Origin: Sipunculus nudus
Lineage: Eukaryota; Annelida; Sipuncula; Golfingiida; Sipunculidae
Length of the DNA: 64,000 bases
NCBI GenBank assembly: GCA_026874595.1
Contig: CM049317.1
Span: forward strand, 32,412,901-32,476,900
Direction of reading: 5' to 3'
Shown: piece after piece, positions 37,350 through 50,435 of the stretch
Position numbering within the stretch: the first letter of the stretch is position 1
How the letters are laid out: the number at the start of each line of letters is the position of its first letter
The notes under the pieces: model-generated
Told to the model about the DNA's origin: nothing
Database searches by the model: none
What the model saw: only the letters and a program-made list of their open reading frames with translations
Position numbers and translations under genes: made by a program

Positions 37350-38037
37350 TTTCACCATGTTATAGCTCCGCTGACTTGAAATCCAGGTGAGACACGGGTC
37401 ATCTTACGTAGTTCCTCCATCAGGCTGGGTTTGAACGCCATGAATGTCAGACTCTACTTAGGACTGATAGCTGTTGACGGAACATGAAACATGAATGCCG
37501 AAAAAAATGCCGCGAAAAGACTGACCTGGCAGACAGAATTCAGTACCTCGAAATATTTCATTTTAAAGGTTCGGTGGTCTTTCCTTCAATCTCTTGTTCT
37601 GTCAAAAGCTCTTTGTGCATTCTTCTGTTTACATGTCTATGAACAATATATGCAATTTTATTACGAAGAATATCAAAATATGCTGAATTAAAAAGAAATT
37701 ATCCTTAGCCGGTAAGGTGATATTTTAACGGTAATCCCCATCTAAAAAAAGGAGGGTTCTACAGGCTTATTGGTGAGACCGTATCCGCGACCGTGTATAA
37801 CTCATCTCAGGGTGTAGCTAAAAAGTTCCACTACGCTTTGATCACCAAATGGAGTTTATTCAATACCTGGTACCCGCGGTTGGGATACATCGAGCCTTAT
37901 ATCGAGGATAATCGTGTGGTATCACCAGGCCACGGAGTTCAAAACCATAATGCAATTCTCAGTGTGTGCATACATAGGTTAAAGTTCATTAAGTCTGCAT
38001 TAAAGAAGGAGGCAATAGCCTCCACAAAAGCCCGTTA
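37350..38037 (+). CDS. Candidate two-exon coding fragment, unknown protein (3' end of a gene or pseudogene)
   Basis: The frame 37721-38037 is open for about 105 codons with no ATG. It has a balanced composition (Lys, Tyr, Trp, Val), a higher third-position GC content than the surroundings by eye, and ends with a Lys/Ala-rich C-terminus (Ala-Leu-Lys-Lys-Glu-Ala-Ile-Ala-Ser-Thr-Lys-Ala-Arg). An AG at 37763-37764 could be the acceptor. Upstream, a 37-bp segment (37350-37386) lies between a pyrimidine-rich acceptor (TTTTTCTTTGTTAG) and a good donor (GTGAGA). It is open in one frame, and that frame joins the downstream one in phase. I do not recognise the protein or any domain. The pyrimidine tract before 37765 is poor and no AATAAA follows closely. 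It could be a terminal exon, a pseudogene piece or chance. Confidence 0.25.
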
Positions 38038-40000
38038 AACATATTCAGTTACATGTGAGTAATAATTCTCATAATTTTGTTAACTTTTATTGAGACAAAG
38101 GTACAGTCTGATGACATTTTCTTTTACCAGCAATTCAGAGTGGCTCTGGTGGCCGTATTTGATACACAGGCGCAATTTGGGAACTATACTGTGACCGTTG
38201 TTTATTCTGGAGAGTAACCCCTTGGTACACTTTTGTATGGACTCACTTTCAAGGTGATCCAGTTTGAGACCACCTTATCACGAATGTATCGTAATTTTAA
38301 CATGAGCAAGACAACCCTAGTATTATCAAGCAGGACGATGTCTTTGACTCCTACTAGGTATCACACTATCGGAATTCACACAGCACGCATTTCCTGTCCA
38401 TTTAATATAACGCTCCATATTCAATTTCATTGTTTTAAGATTTCCTCATATTTGTTTGAAGATCTGGCTCCTCGAATATTTTTACGTTTGTTTTATGACT
38501 TTGGTTGAAAGTCGACAACAAACCAAAACCTGTTTTTGTCAGATTCCAGTTAGACGCTGTATCCCGGATTACTTAATAAAGTTTATAGTCCGTTTCACCA
38601 CCTCCTTTCCACTTGTTTCTTATAGATTATTTTCTCAAAAAATTTATATATTTTTCAATTATTTTTTTGTTGGAAAAGTACGTATGGAAGTGACAACCTA
38701 ATAAAACAATAAAGAATTTTACAGTTAATCTTCTGTTTAAGTTTCACAACATTTTAGGAACTTCTCGTTAAGCTGGCATATGTGAAGCATCCCGCATCAT
38801 AAGCCATTTTTATCTTAGTTGGTTATATTTTTTTTAGATTGTTTACATGACATCATCAAATCAGCAGCTGTTAATTAAGGCTATTTTTTACATGAGACCA
38901 ATGAACTCGACTGCCACAAGTGAGTCTGATATGTTGTAAAACGTAGACTGATTTTTCATATTTTCAAATAATAATGTTTCTTCAAAAAGGTGTAAGGTAA
39001 ATATTCATTTACATTGTTGAAAATAAGGTCCTTTAATCCTCTAGTCTACAATACAATTGTTTCATTTTAAAAGTATCTTATGAAAAATCATAGCAAAAAG
39101 CGTTGGACACGAGGGGATAAAACGGACTATAGTCATTCGTCCGCTAGGCTAAGAGTATGGTATTCCTTTAGTTGGTTGTTTTGTCTGTTATCAACTTTAT
39201 CAAAAAGTTATGAACGGTTTTCTTGTAATTTTATTGAGGATTAGGTTAACAACGGATGTGCAAACTAATGATTTTTGGCGATCTATATTTATGATATATC
39301 ATGAGGTTTATGAATAATAGGATTATAAACGTTTGTTTGTTCCAACAAAAGCACGGGCCATTCCTTGATATCAGAGATTGTGTTTGTTCTGGAGAAACCC
39401 TTTTGAGTCCTGACACTGTATAAAGCAAAGTCTGATTAGTATTTTCGCGAAGAATGCATCTGGTTAAAAAATAGAGCTTGGTATACATTCGCTTATGTTC
39501 ACCAAGTATGGACATTTTAGTTCTACATTAGATGATAGACACAGACATTAGCTATTTTTTTTTCAGCGGGAGTCGGCCGCTTTAATATTCTGAATGATTA
39601 GCTTAAGCAGACATGGCGCCATGGGGCACGTCCTGTCAACAAAGTCGATCACCCCCTTGCCGGCACGAATGATCCAATATATCTATATAAACACTTATAA
39701 AACTCGTCTTATTATCATAAATATTTAAACGAACACCGCTAAAAAAATCTCCAGGAAATGATTGGCTTCATTTGAGCTCAGAAGAATTGTATGCGATTTT
39801 AAAATTTCATGGGGAACTGACAAGATGCCTTTGTCCTGCACTACAGTTACATATTACTGATGTCCGTTACATCACCATTGTTATATGAAGTGAACCAGGA
39901 TTATTTTATAAACTTTATTTATTTTACATGGATTGTACAACTAGTTATAATAAATAATACGAGGCACTCTCCATGGCTCGGATGTTGGCGCTCAATAGTC
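38038..40000. other. AT-rich sequence, nothing recognised
   Basis: Open frames at 38233-38508 and 38456-38701 are AT-rich, overlap each other and have no recognisable domains. No repeat found. Confidence 0.55.
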
Positions 40001-40002
40001 GG

Positions 40003-40046
40003 TAAACCGGAGGACACGGAGAAAACCACCGGCCCAGGAAATAAGG
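40003..40046 (+). repeat. Fragment resembling the AAACCGGAG-ACCCGGAGAAAACC animal repeat
   Basis: GTAAACCGGAGGACACGGAG followed by AAAACCACC resembles a short sequence found dispersed in fish and marine invertebrate genomes (consensus about AAACCGGAGTACCCGGAGAAAACC). Only this core is recognisable; limits and element class are unknown. Confidence 0.35.
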
Positions 40047-41059
40047 CAATCTCCCGTGTCAACAGAGGAAAACTATGAAGAAGCCAAGACAATATGACAA
40101 AAAAAAAAAATAAATCCGGGCGCATCACACATGATTTCAGATGGTTAGCTTGAAATTAAATTATCTTTGTTTCAGTCTTTTGTATGTCGGTAGACACATC
40201 TGTTCCTCGACATCGGATACGCTGGTAAATTAGCACCTGCCTTCTGAGCATACTTCTTCTCAATGACGGTTCATTTCATTATATTTGGATATGGATAGTA
40301 TAGTGTATTATATTATTGATAGAATTTGAATTCGTCGTTGTAGCTTGCAGAAATGTAAAGTAGTTTTAATTTTTCTGTTACCTTTTATTATCCATTGACA
40401 TAGTGGAAAATTTTACTCTGCTTCAGAACGCGGAATGTTCTAGATAGAAGTATCATAGGTTCGATAACCGTCAGGTTAGGCAAATTGTGCCATTTAAAAT
40501 CACATTATTTCCCCACTTACATCATCCAAGAGATGTCTACTTGAAGATGTCGATCCTTTGAGTTTTAGTAATGAGTATATCTGAAGGGTGTCTTTCTATC
40601 AAAATTAAAAGTGGCTGATTTATTACCATAAAATTGACAACAGATATAACAGGAACATACTTCTCAGGTTTGTGGGGATAGCAGATTGTTCTTTTGCTAG
40701 AAAGTTATCATAAATCTCCTTTAGCAATGCTCTGGTACGATCACTGGTTAGACCATTTGTTTTACACGGTGGCCATACATTATCTTTGTGAGATAAAAAA
40801 AAATCATCCTAGCATCTCTCTTCATGTCAGGAACAGGAAGATGTAACGAGGGCGGATACCTGAGCTTTCAGTCCACCGTCGTTAACGGAAACCAATGTAA
40901 CATGACAGGTTCAGATTCTACTGGGAAATCTTACCAATTTGGCACTGCCGGCCCAGGGCATGGTTAGACAATTAGAAGAACTCTTGTTTTAAGGCACTTT
41001 TAGGTCGTTTTTTTTACACGGCCTCATTTGTTCTTCGGCAAATCTGTCAGACTTAACTC

Positions 41060-41099
<40 letters not shown>

Positions 41100-42200
41100 A
41101 AAAAAAGATTAAAAAAATCAATAACAGTCACTTGGTTGTCCATATATTTGCAAATTAATAATAATCGACTATGGGTAACAATATTTCAGTTCGATTTCTA
41201 ACTGTATAATAGCATTGTGAGAACTGGTTCAGGTTTTTAACTGTTGATCGAAATACGTTTGTTTGAAACAAACCGATTATTTAAAGACTTACATATCAAT
41301 GGTAAATTGGCAAAGTGTGGTTCTCATGGACACAGGGTGAATAACCGTAAATACCAAGCATCATGTAGAGTCCGTCTGGAGTAATGATTCCTTGAAGTCC
41401 AGAGCGAAAGGTATTCTTGTCTCGTCTGCACACAGTTCATAATTTATGACCATGTTAAAAGTAACAAATAGCCGCTAGGACGGGAAATGGTATACGGCAT
41501 GGCGAAAGTATATCCTGCAAAAAAAAACCCTCGGTTCGTGTTGACGACGATTTGGTCTTGCTGAAGCGACATACAAAATTAACTCCAAAGGCACGAGCTG
41601 GCAAGGCCACTACCTTACCAATCAGCCCCAATTCCCCATAGCGCCACAGTCCTCAAATCCCTGTCATGTTGACAAGCATATACACACGCATGGGGTATAA
41701 GAATAAACATCAATATTGGTATAAGCTCCACATTTGCTGACACTGTTTTATTTTACTTCCTGAAGAACTCTCGCGCCTGTCGCATATAACAATAATCCCA
41801 AGCATATTGTTTAAGTTTTAAGGAGATTTGTTGGAATTTGGAATGCTATATCCACTTTTAAGTATACTAATAATCATATGTATTTCCTTTTATGAGTAGA
41901 TGACTTGCATCACATTTCACTTGGTACAAGCAGCAAGCACATGTTATCCAATATATTACAAAATAACATACACAAAAATTCCCAGTAACTATTGAAACTT
42001 ACAGAGATATATTTTCATGTATAAATTGGATTTTCAGGAAGAAAACGCAACAAAGAATAAGACTAACGACCTCATTTTCCGGCGCATTACGCCCAATAAG
42101 GAATCTGGATAAGGTGAGATATACCCCATAACGGACTTAAAAGGACTTATAGTAAGCCACAATCGGCAAAGTATTTTTTTACTATAACTTTTTGGGATAA
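40047..42200. other. AT-rich sequence with a (GA)n microsatellite
   Basis: No gene recognised. A pure AG dinucleotide tract lies at 41062-41096. Short poly-A runs are present. Confidence 0.6.
41062..41096. repeat. (AG)n microsatellite
   Basis: A pure tract of about 35 bp. Confidence 0.95.
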
Positions 42201-42219
42201 TTTTTTAATAGTTTTTTTA

Positions 42220-43345
42220 ACGAAGTCCTGTGACCTTGACCTTTGACCTTGTGACTTAAAAATAACTTACTATCTGTCCAATACATCATCCTAATGTTCA
42301 TGACAATCAATCAACCTATTCTTGACATAACTAGAACACTGCTTGAAAATATAATAAACATCCTGATTACAAGCAGATATACAGGAAACTGACTCAAAAC
42401 AGTATTTAATTAAACAACACAGATGATAAGGTTTGAATCAGTGTTACTTGGATATAAAGATATCGGAATGGATCATCCCAGGCAACAGAGGAATAATTAC
42501 ATCTGAACTTTATGCCTGGTCAGCAAATGAATCAGCAGCATGGTTCTCTGACCTTGACCTTGGAATTTCAAAATCAATACGATTCTCCCCCTATTGTTAG
42601 GTGTTCCTTATATGAAAGATGAAAGGTTTGGGATGTAATGTTTGGTTTATAATACATCCAAATTTTTAAAGACCTGTGACCTTTGACCTTTACCTTTGAA
42701 CTCATGACCTCAAAATCGAAATGGGTTTTACATAAAGTGGTGGGCCAATCTGTCTACTCACATAAGCCAATTTGTAAACATATTGTCCCGTGACCTTGAC
42801 TTTGACCCTTTGACCCCAAAAACATAAAACAGTCTACCTTCAATGGCAAGTGGAAGATGAACTATTGGTAAAGAAAATTTGATTTTAAATGCACCCAAAA
42901 TGTTTATATATAGGTGGAGGCTATTACTTTCACCTGAGTCTTCTTGACTCCAAATGAATAGCTTTCTTAATTTAGTTGTTGGTCAAATATAAGTCAAATT
43001 TGAAACCAATATTTCAATTTAAACTGTAGTTATATTCAGAAAACTAATTTGTCGACGAACTGCCCTTGTGACCTTGACCTTTGACCTTGAAAGCCAACAG
43101 TCTAAGGGATTCTTCCCTAATTAACAAGATGCTTGAGTTTTTTTTGTAAAATTTTAAATTGTTCTGGGGGGTACTTACAAGCCCCATAGCGCGAATTTTA
43201 TAGGTCGAGGTGACCTAATTTCTTTTTTTCAAAGAGGTGATATGTACCTCCCTGGATCTTCTAGGGTCAACGGTAACGAGTTGTGCCTTGGTAACGGTCG
43301 GCCCGACGGCCGGACGGACGACTAGCCCTGCACGGGCTTGAGTGT
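42220..43345 (-). mobile_element. Degenerate TGACCTTGACC-repeat element
   Basis: Clusters of TGACCTTGACCTTTGACC or variants occur at about 42230, 42548, 42670, 42789 and 43068, separated by diverged AT-rich sequence at irregular spacing. The motif is the reverse complement of the AAGGTCAAAGGTCAAGGTCA core of the 50.35-52.98 kb element, so this block may be an older, inverted relative. Its right flank (43150-43345) has a GC-rich end: AGGTCGAGGTGACCTA (partly palindromic), then GGCCGGACGGACGAC and a small hairpin AGCCC-TGCAC-GGGCT (about 43325-43339). I could not find matching termini on the left side. Confidence 0.5.
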
Positions 43346-44410
43346 ATTGATGCAAATGCTTGATGTAAAATGCTTAAAATGAAACGTGATTCCATGTATC
43401 GATAGACGCGACCTAACTCAGTTCTAGCTCATAGGGTTAGAGAATGGTAATCAGTTATGTAAGTTGCCGTGTTGTAGCAGTACCGGCACTAAGTGCGACA
43501 CAGTGAAAGCGGTTTGATATCTCTGTTAGAGCCATTTCATTGACTGGGCCAGTCTAGACGACGACGGACAAAGCGCCATTTCTATACCTCAACTGAGCTA
43601 AAAAAAATTGAATTATTAAGTTCATAACGGGAACAACTTTCATTGGCATCACGTTAGTGAAAACACGAGGCTGAATAGCAGTTTCTGTGAAATCAAGAGC
43701 TCTTTAGGACCGCCATTGAACGGGAGACACATGTAGCGCATCAACCTCACACCGACCTTCTGGTCACAGCGGTATAAGCCTGTCATATTCAGACACACCT
43801 GAAGACTTGCTCCAGATCATGATGGTTAACGTAATCGCCAAGAATATGATAAAATTTCAACGTTTTCCCGTTAATTCTTTGTCGACGAAGCCTTGGTTCT
43901 CATTTTTATCGCTGATCTCATAAGGCCTCCTTACGGTATATAGACGGGCCCATAATGTATGCCTTGTGTGTGAATATAAAAAAGAACCCAGGTCGTGCGT
44001 TTCGTTTCTCTGGGAACCTGAGCCAGTTACCAACAATATTGACGAAGCCTGTTGCATGGTTCTGTAGTATTCCCTTGAAGACCGTTAAGCAACGAAAACC
44101 CGATTATCTCGACAAGTGCGAGGGTTCTGATTTACCTTAAACAAATTTTCTGCGTCCTCGTGGCCCCAGCGCGTATATTTTATTCAGGAACCCCTGCCGA
44201 GCTATAAATCTTGTGAATGACCGTTCTCCCATTACAAGTACACCTCAGTGTATTGGGAGTTGTTAGGCTTCCTACTATAAATCTGAACACCTGCTTCACA
44301 GCCTTTGATATGGCAACGACTGTAAAACATTATTTCTATTTTGCTCTCAAAAACAAGAAGTAGCTTAACTTAATATTCTTGTTATGGTTAAATTTATTTT
44401 TTTTTAAATT
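43346..44410. other. AT-rich sequence, nothing recognised
   Basis: Small open frames at 43857-44057 (minus) and 43955-44140 (plus) overlap on opposite strands and are of chance length. Confidence 0.6.
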
Positions 44411-44414
44411 ATAT

Positions 44415-44563
44415 TAATGATCGTATATATCCTGCATAAATAAAGGTTAGGTATGCATACTTATTAGACTTCATATCCTTTAATATATCAATAATCATAT
44501 ATATCCTTCCTGACTCAAGGCTAGGTATGCATACTATTTATACTCCATGTCTTTTATGTGCCT
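44415..44563 (+). repeat. Imperfect tandem duplication of about 75 bp
   Basis: The words ATGATCGTATATATCCTGCA and GGTTAGGTATGCATACT (first copy, from about 44416) recur as ATAATCATATATATCCTTCC and GGCTAGGTATGCATACT (second copy, from about 44490), with diverged sequence between. Confidence 0.75.
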
Positions 44564-46434
44564 GCATATGCTCAGATCAGACCGTAGCCCAGAGATGATA
44601 TCCCTGTGTAAGATTTTCGGCAGCCGTGAATTTACCAATCAGTAGCCATCCATATTAGATTGAAAGGCCTACGTCGTTTTATGTCAGCGGGACCAAAATT
44701 GCTTTAGTAAATACCATGAGCAGACGCCCTGCTCATACACCAAATATCTTAATACTCTGTGTTAAGCTAACAGGGTAAGGTGCCCCTCTCCCGGTTCATT
44801 GTTTATTTAGCTGTTACTATATAACAACCAATACCAACATTGGCCATTTTGTAACATTCACTGACAATCGCCACTTATGAAATGTCACCCTAAAACGCAC
44901 CAAGATAATTCAATAGGTCCAATAATTTCATTTTTTATTTCTTTAGCCGACTTGTTTTCGCTGGATTCTGTTCCTTTTTGCAATAGCTCCCAAATATGGC
45001 TCATAGGCGTGACAACAGGGGGTGGTGTATTATTATATAATAATTTCCACGTAAGCTTAATTTTCCAATCATCCAAACGTCGACTTTTGATGAACTGCAT
45101 GAAGACGTTGATATGGCAGTGCAAGCTATGCGGTTTGGATCAAATCTTGTATAGGTGAACGAGTACGACATTTCCAACATTATTAATGCAATATTCGCCT
45201 ATTTTATTGCAACACAGACCGATATTCTAATTTTAATAAGATTTATTACAATATAAGCAGGCTGGATTTATGACGATATGGGCCGTTATAAGAATATTAG
45301 TCCTTATTATATTGTAACGGGTAAAATCCTAGTTATGCGATTAGAGCGCAACAATGAATTAATCTACTAGCTTCGGGGCCGAAATATGGGAAGAACGGGT
45401 GAAATATTTATTCATGCTAAAAATGTACAGGTCCAGACAACTTTTGCCAAACTGAAGTACGGATTACATCCTGATATATATTCACAAAAAGTATCCATGA
45501 AAAATTAGAGCATCGATTTTCAGGAACAGTATGTTTGGTCGGAACAAAAGACGTGCCTACGGGAAATGCAGGTATGTTGTCAATTTCAGGGTCACACCTG
45601 GTTCATGACGTCACTGACCTCCCCCTTACAGATAAATATATCTGTCCACAAATGTATGTATAAAAGAATGTAATCAATTTCAGGCTATGTGCAGCTGAAC
45701 TGTCTGCCCAGGCAGTGAAATTAACAAAGAGAATCCCACGTGTTTCAGTTTCATCTCATGCTCCAAGTTGCAAATAAGATTGCTTATAAGTGTAACCATA
45801 TCCATATATTTTTAGGTTGACAATAGACAAAAGACTACTTTTGGGTTCTATTGTGAATTCAAGTCGTTTCCGGGATATACGTTTGATAGAATATTCAAAA
45901 TGATATACAGAGAGCAAAGGAAAATAAAATTATAGTATCGCTTTAAATATCGACTCATATATTCAGAATATTAATGTTACCCATATATCTTTAAAGCAGG
46001 TAAAGGACAAGGATAATTTATCTAAGACTTAATATATTTATTTACATATTAATTGGTCAAAATGTTTTCCTCACCCAGAGCTCTCTCTCTCAGACCATTC
46101 TTCACACACACACACCTGATGGTCACGTGACAGAGCTCTGCGCAGTAGGCCCACATTTAATGTTTAAAAACAACTGTCACGTTTGATTTCAGGTGCAGTG
46201 TCCTGAATACCTTTACTTTGTAATACTACAGAAATTTGGAAATATTTCTAGTCAACACACACAACTACTTTAATATATCTTGTCAGGCGGCGACGGAGAG
46301 CCGACAGCTACACGTGCTGTCCTCAGACATTGCTGTATTAACGCTTAATCATCCAGGAAGATGTCAGATTCCATCAGGAGCTTCAGATGCTGTGACAGTG
46401 CTGGTGTCAGATAAAGGCAGACTGCGCCGCCGTG
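44564..46434. other. AT-rich sequence, nothing recognised
   Basis: Open frames occupy both strands at 44877-45158 (plus, 93 codons; minus, 79 codons at 44885-45124). Neither has a domain I know. Confidence 0.55.
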
Positions 46435-47298
46435 CTGTGACAGTAACATCTATCAACGACAGTGCTGGTTTTACTTTATCGTGGGCTGCTGATGCAGCCA
46501 TTGACCTATGTGACAGTCAGCGCGCCTCCAGCTTGTTCTTATCAGGCTTAAAAGATGGATGAGACGGGTACCAGTATTCAATTACACAGTATAATACCAG
46601 CCGCTTGGCTTAATCAATACAAGCTATTCAATCGACACTAAATTGTCTCAACAACCGTTCACCGTCAGGAAAACAGTATTTTTGTATTATCAGGATTGGA
46701 AATTTGAGGTCCAGATGGCACGCTGTCATTAGCTATAGTGTTAATGTGGATGAAGATCATTAATAAAGGATATGTCACAAAACGGTAGCTTAAGAGGTTC
46801 TGACCAGCTCTCTTAAGAATCTTGTCAGGCCATACAAATAAAATAAAATAAAAATAAAACTAGTCTTCTCGTAACTGGAATACTGCAATCAAGGATTAAA
46901 TGATTTAACCTGTTTAACTATCTGATACAGATATAAATTATAGTTCTGTAAAACAGGACCGAATTTTGATTGTTCCTTCTCTATTTTAGACAGATGAGCT
47001 GAAAAAAATGGTGACGTCTTGTTCTGGTGATTCGCCGATTTTCCATAAAGATATCATAACCTTTATTGACGTTTATTTTATCTAAATGGAGTCCATGCTT
47101 GTCTATGCCTCTTATTTGAATAAAGTGGGTAACTTTTCTTTTATTATGAGATGGGCCGCTGGTTCCAACCTCATCCATCTTTTAAGGACGGTAAAAACCA
47201 GCAGGTTTGTTAAGTTTAATGAAGGAGGTCAACACGTGTATCAACGGCCTATTATAGGACAAAACCAGCACTGTCATTGATAGATGTTACTGTCACAG
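46435..47298. repeat. Large imperfect inverted repeat (129-bp arms, 606-bp spacer)
   Basis: The left arm is 46435-46563 and the right arm 47170-47298, in opposite orientation and of equal length. The outer 38 bp (46435-46472 against 47261-47298) differ at one base. The inner 17 bp (46547-46563 against 47170-47186) are identical. The 74 bp between them align without gaps at only about half of positions (about 35 of 74 by hand). Weak similarity continues inward for about 10 bp. The 606-bp spacer holds no recognised gene. The plus-strand open frame 46236-46562 overlaps the left arm. The structure may be a foldback-type element or two inverted copies of one older sequence. Confidence 0.8.
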
Positions 47299-49250
47299 GA
47301 CAACATCACTGACTGTCCGTACATGACACAACACTTAACGTTTTAGTTTTTAGCGTAATGAAGATGGATATAAATTGAACGCGTGTAACATAAGGTTAAC
47401 ATGTGTAACTGTTCAGTAGCCGCTCTGTAACAACAGTCATAGGAACAAAAAAGGAACTTGTCACAGACGTTCAAATGTCTCAGATTAATGAATTAGGAAT
47501 TAAGCAACGCATCCAGTTTTTTGGACGCAGTATGGTTACGGATGCGGATAAATTTTCTGAACTTCAGGTTGCTAAGCAATTGCTCATATTCTTTCTATGA
47601 ATACTTTGCACAATAGTCAATGTCATTACTACCGGTACGATTGCTCCCTTACATAAGTCTACCGAGATGTAGGCCCTATCGGTCCAATGAAAATACCTAC
47701 TTTGTCAACTTCCGCTACGACCTTACATGAGGATTACTGCACTGAGAATGTTATCTGCTACACTAAAGAAGGAATCATCTTGTTTAAACTGTGTTCCCCT
47801 TTCCTGGCAGCTGAGCGTTATTGAATACCAGTAATTCATTGATCCGCGAAGGGAATTTCAATTACAACATTTTAAGATGTAGGTATCATATTAATTTATT
47901 CAGGTCATGATTATTCAGATATGATTTCATCTCTAATTCTAGTTCCAGTTTATGATGAATCTCTTTGTATTTTTCGCTACACCATTGACCAAAAAAATGG
48001 TTTTGCTCTGAAGTGGTTTCAAGGTTCTAGTGTTTCTCTTAAACACCTTCCAAATACCAATCGTCTTACTGCATGGGAACATGGGACTCAAAGAAATAAC
48101 CAAATAACAATGTGCTAGAGCTAGTCCTGTTTAACTCCTGAGGCCGGGGGCCTGTGGGGGAGCTATGACCGATGTTTTTCGATTACTGATCACTGATGCC
48201 GAAACACAGAACGGCACCCGCGGACATATTTATGTCTTACCGTAATCGGTTGTGCGGCAGTGAGACCGTTATAACTGCCCATAGCGATTGTAAAATGTCT
48301 GTTCAAATGTGACTATTGCCCTTAATTGCGACTAAACTATTGAACTTCATAACTTATAACAGTGTCAGTATTTCATTTTACCCAACTATTAATAGTTATA
48401 TGAACGAGAAATATACGTTTACAATAATACACAGTGGGATAACGAATTTAACGGAACTACTATATAAGAAGAAATTTTTAAGCATTGTGTTAACAACACA
48501 ATCTCTGTTTGGACAGGATGCTTGAATTTTTCAATAGATATTTTTACAGATGGTTAATATTTACCTTTATTTATTTGATTTTCGAGGTACAAGCGGATAA
48601 CTAAATATCTTGTTACCCACGCCTATATTCGCGGCCACAAAGAACATAATTTCAGCATTTTAAGTGGAACATTTCGTGATCGTAGAAATGACATTTCCAG
48701 GACAGGCATCTGAAGGACAGGAAGTGATTTATTTTATTCAGAGCAACATGACACTCAGCTCAAAGAGCACATACCTCCACCAGTGAAGAATTTTAAGTGG
48801 TCTTCTTAAAAAATGTTTCCACTCTTCTGTGCCGTTTAGTACACGTTTTGGATTTTTTTTTTATGAGAGCAGGTAAAAAAACTTCCAAAGGTGCCAGCAT
48901 ACTATGCACTATATCGCCGATTTAAAAAATACTTAGATCTACCCACGACAATATATGTCGTGGCGAGGTGTTTTGCAAGATCGCAGAACAAATCTTTCTA
49001 CCGATTTTACATTTCTCCACCTTCGTTAATCAGTGACTTATCCGTTACGATTGTTTATGACATCCAAAGACGGGGGGGGGGGGGGGGGGGGGTATATCTC
49101 CTCATTCCCGTCTTACACCTTGTGGTACTGGGTCTATAATCTGGGATAACACAACACTGCAGTAAACGTGAGGGAGATAGCAGTACCAACGGGTCAACAT
49201 TTATAAACAATGCTATTGCATCATGAACATGTCAAGATAAATAAAAGAAT

Positions 49251-49300
<50 letters not shown>

Positions 49301-50352
49301 TAAAAAATAAAAAATTCTGCCCCGCAAGACAAAGGGTGGATGAGTACGGGGTGAAATCGACATCACTGAAAAAAAAAACATTTCTAGGTCTTCAAAACCA
49401 CTTGTGACACTGAAACTTACAACGCATGACTTGTCCATTTCAGGCTCCTCTGAACGCCTGAATGCAAGTAAGGTGAACCCATCTATATTTTTTTAAAGAT
49501 TTGCCGCAATGTAATCTAGAACCTCAAAGGCTTCATTATGAACATAAGTAACATGTAGACATTTTTGCGAAGGGTTTCTAGAATTTCATAGCCTCGAGAT
49601 GTAAAAGAGAAATCGATACATCACGGGTATTTGACTGTCGTGGAAAGCTTTAATTTAATCAGACACAAAATACTCGTCCGGGCGGACCTAAGGTATTTCA
49701 GTTTGATATTGACACTCCGGCTTTTATAAAAATGAAGTGACCGAAATGCTACCCAAGAGAACTGTATACGTGATATTTGGAGATATTAAATCGAGATCTT
49801 CATCAGAGGGGTTGAGATGATATTAAAAATAGACTTTTTTCTAAGATTTCCTTGAATGACTGAAATATTTTTTAAGGTTATGCTTTCATTTTACCTTTCG
49901 GAACAGATTTGCAAGTTTATGAACATTTCTCCAAATATAAGTGCGACCCCATCGTGGAACATATAATAATTATAATAGAACCAAGTTGATTATGTTTTAA
50001 TCAAGTTTGTCTGTCAATTGCAAGGAGACAGCGCTGAGCTGTTGCTGACAGAGAACCGATAGGTGCAAAAAATATCGCTATAAGGGAAGTTTATAAAATT
50101 CAAACATGTTATGATCATATCAAACAAAATAAAAACATTTTATAAGATATTATGAACATATACCGTTTTATATATTGATTCTAATAAAATAGGCCAGGAC
50201 AAGAAGCCATTACCTGGTTTAAAGACTAGAGCAAGATGTTCTCCAAGCTTAATCAGTCTGTCTGAACATCTGTCTTTGAATAGGAACTACAGATGTTGCT
50301 GACGTATTGGGGACGAATGTGGTACAATTGTGTACGAGTTTATTTAGTAAGT
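47299..50352. other. AT-rich sequence with simple repeats
   Basis: Contains a poly-G run (49072-49092) and an (AT)n tract (49253-49298). A small palindrome AGGCC-GGG-GGCCT lies at about 48141-48153. No gene, RNA or transposon recognised. Confidence 0.6.
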
Positions 50353-50356
50353 TATT

Positions 50357-50383
50357 GTATCCCCAGACAAAGTCGGGGGATAC
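50357..50383. other. 5' subterminal hairpin of the Helentron-like element
   Basis: GTATCCCC pairs perfectly with GGGGATAC across an 11-nt loop. The left arm is also part of the 13-bp sequence repeated in inverse at 52937-52949. Confidence 0.8.
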
Positions 50384-50401
50384 TATGTTTTCATACCGGT
50401 C

Positions 50402-50435
50402 CCGCCGCCGCCGCCGCCACCGCCGCCGCCGCCGC
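50402..50435. repeat. (CCG)n microsatellite
   Basis: Eleven CCG-type triplets with one CAC interruption, inside the left region of the Helentron-like element. Confidence 0.95.

Noticed and set aside
43325-43339. Helitron 3' terminus for the 42-43 kb array
   Set aside because: The hairpin AGCCC-TGCAC-GGGCT directly abuts CTAG on the minus strand instead of lying about 10 bases before it, and no matching subterminal repeat was found on the other side.
44885-45124. 79-codon minus-strand frame with protein-like composition
   Set aside because: The opposite strand is open for 93 codons over the same bases, and no known motif or good splice signal is visible.
46236-46562. 108-codon plus-strand frame as a gene
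   Set aside because: Most of its right part is the left arm of the inverted repeat, and I recognise no domain; the repeat explains the sequence better.
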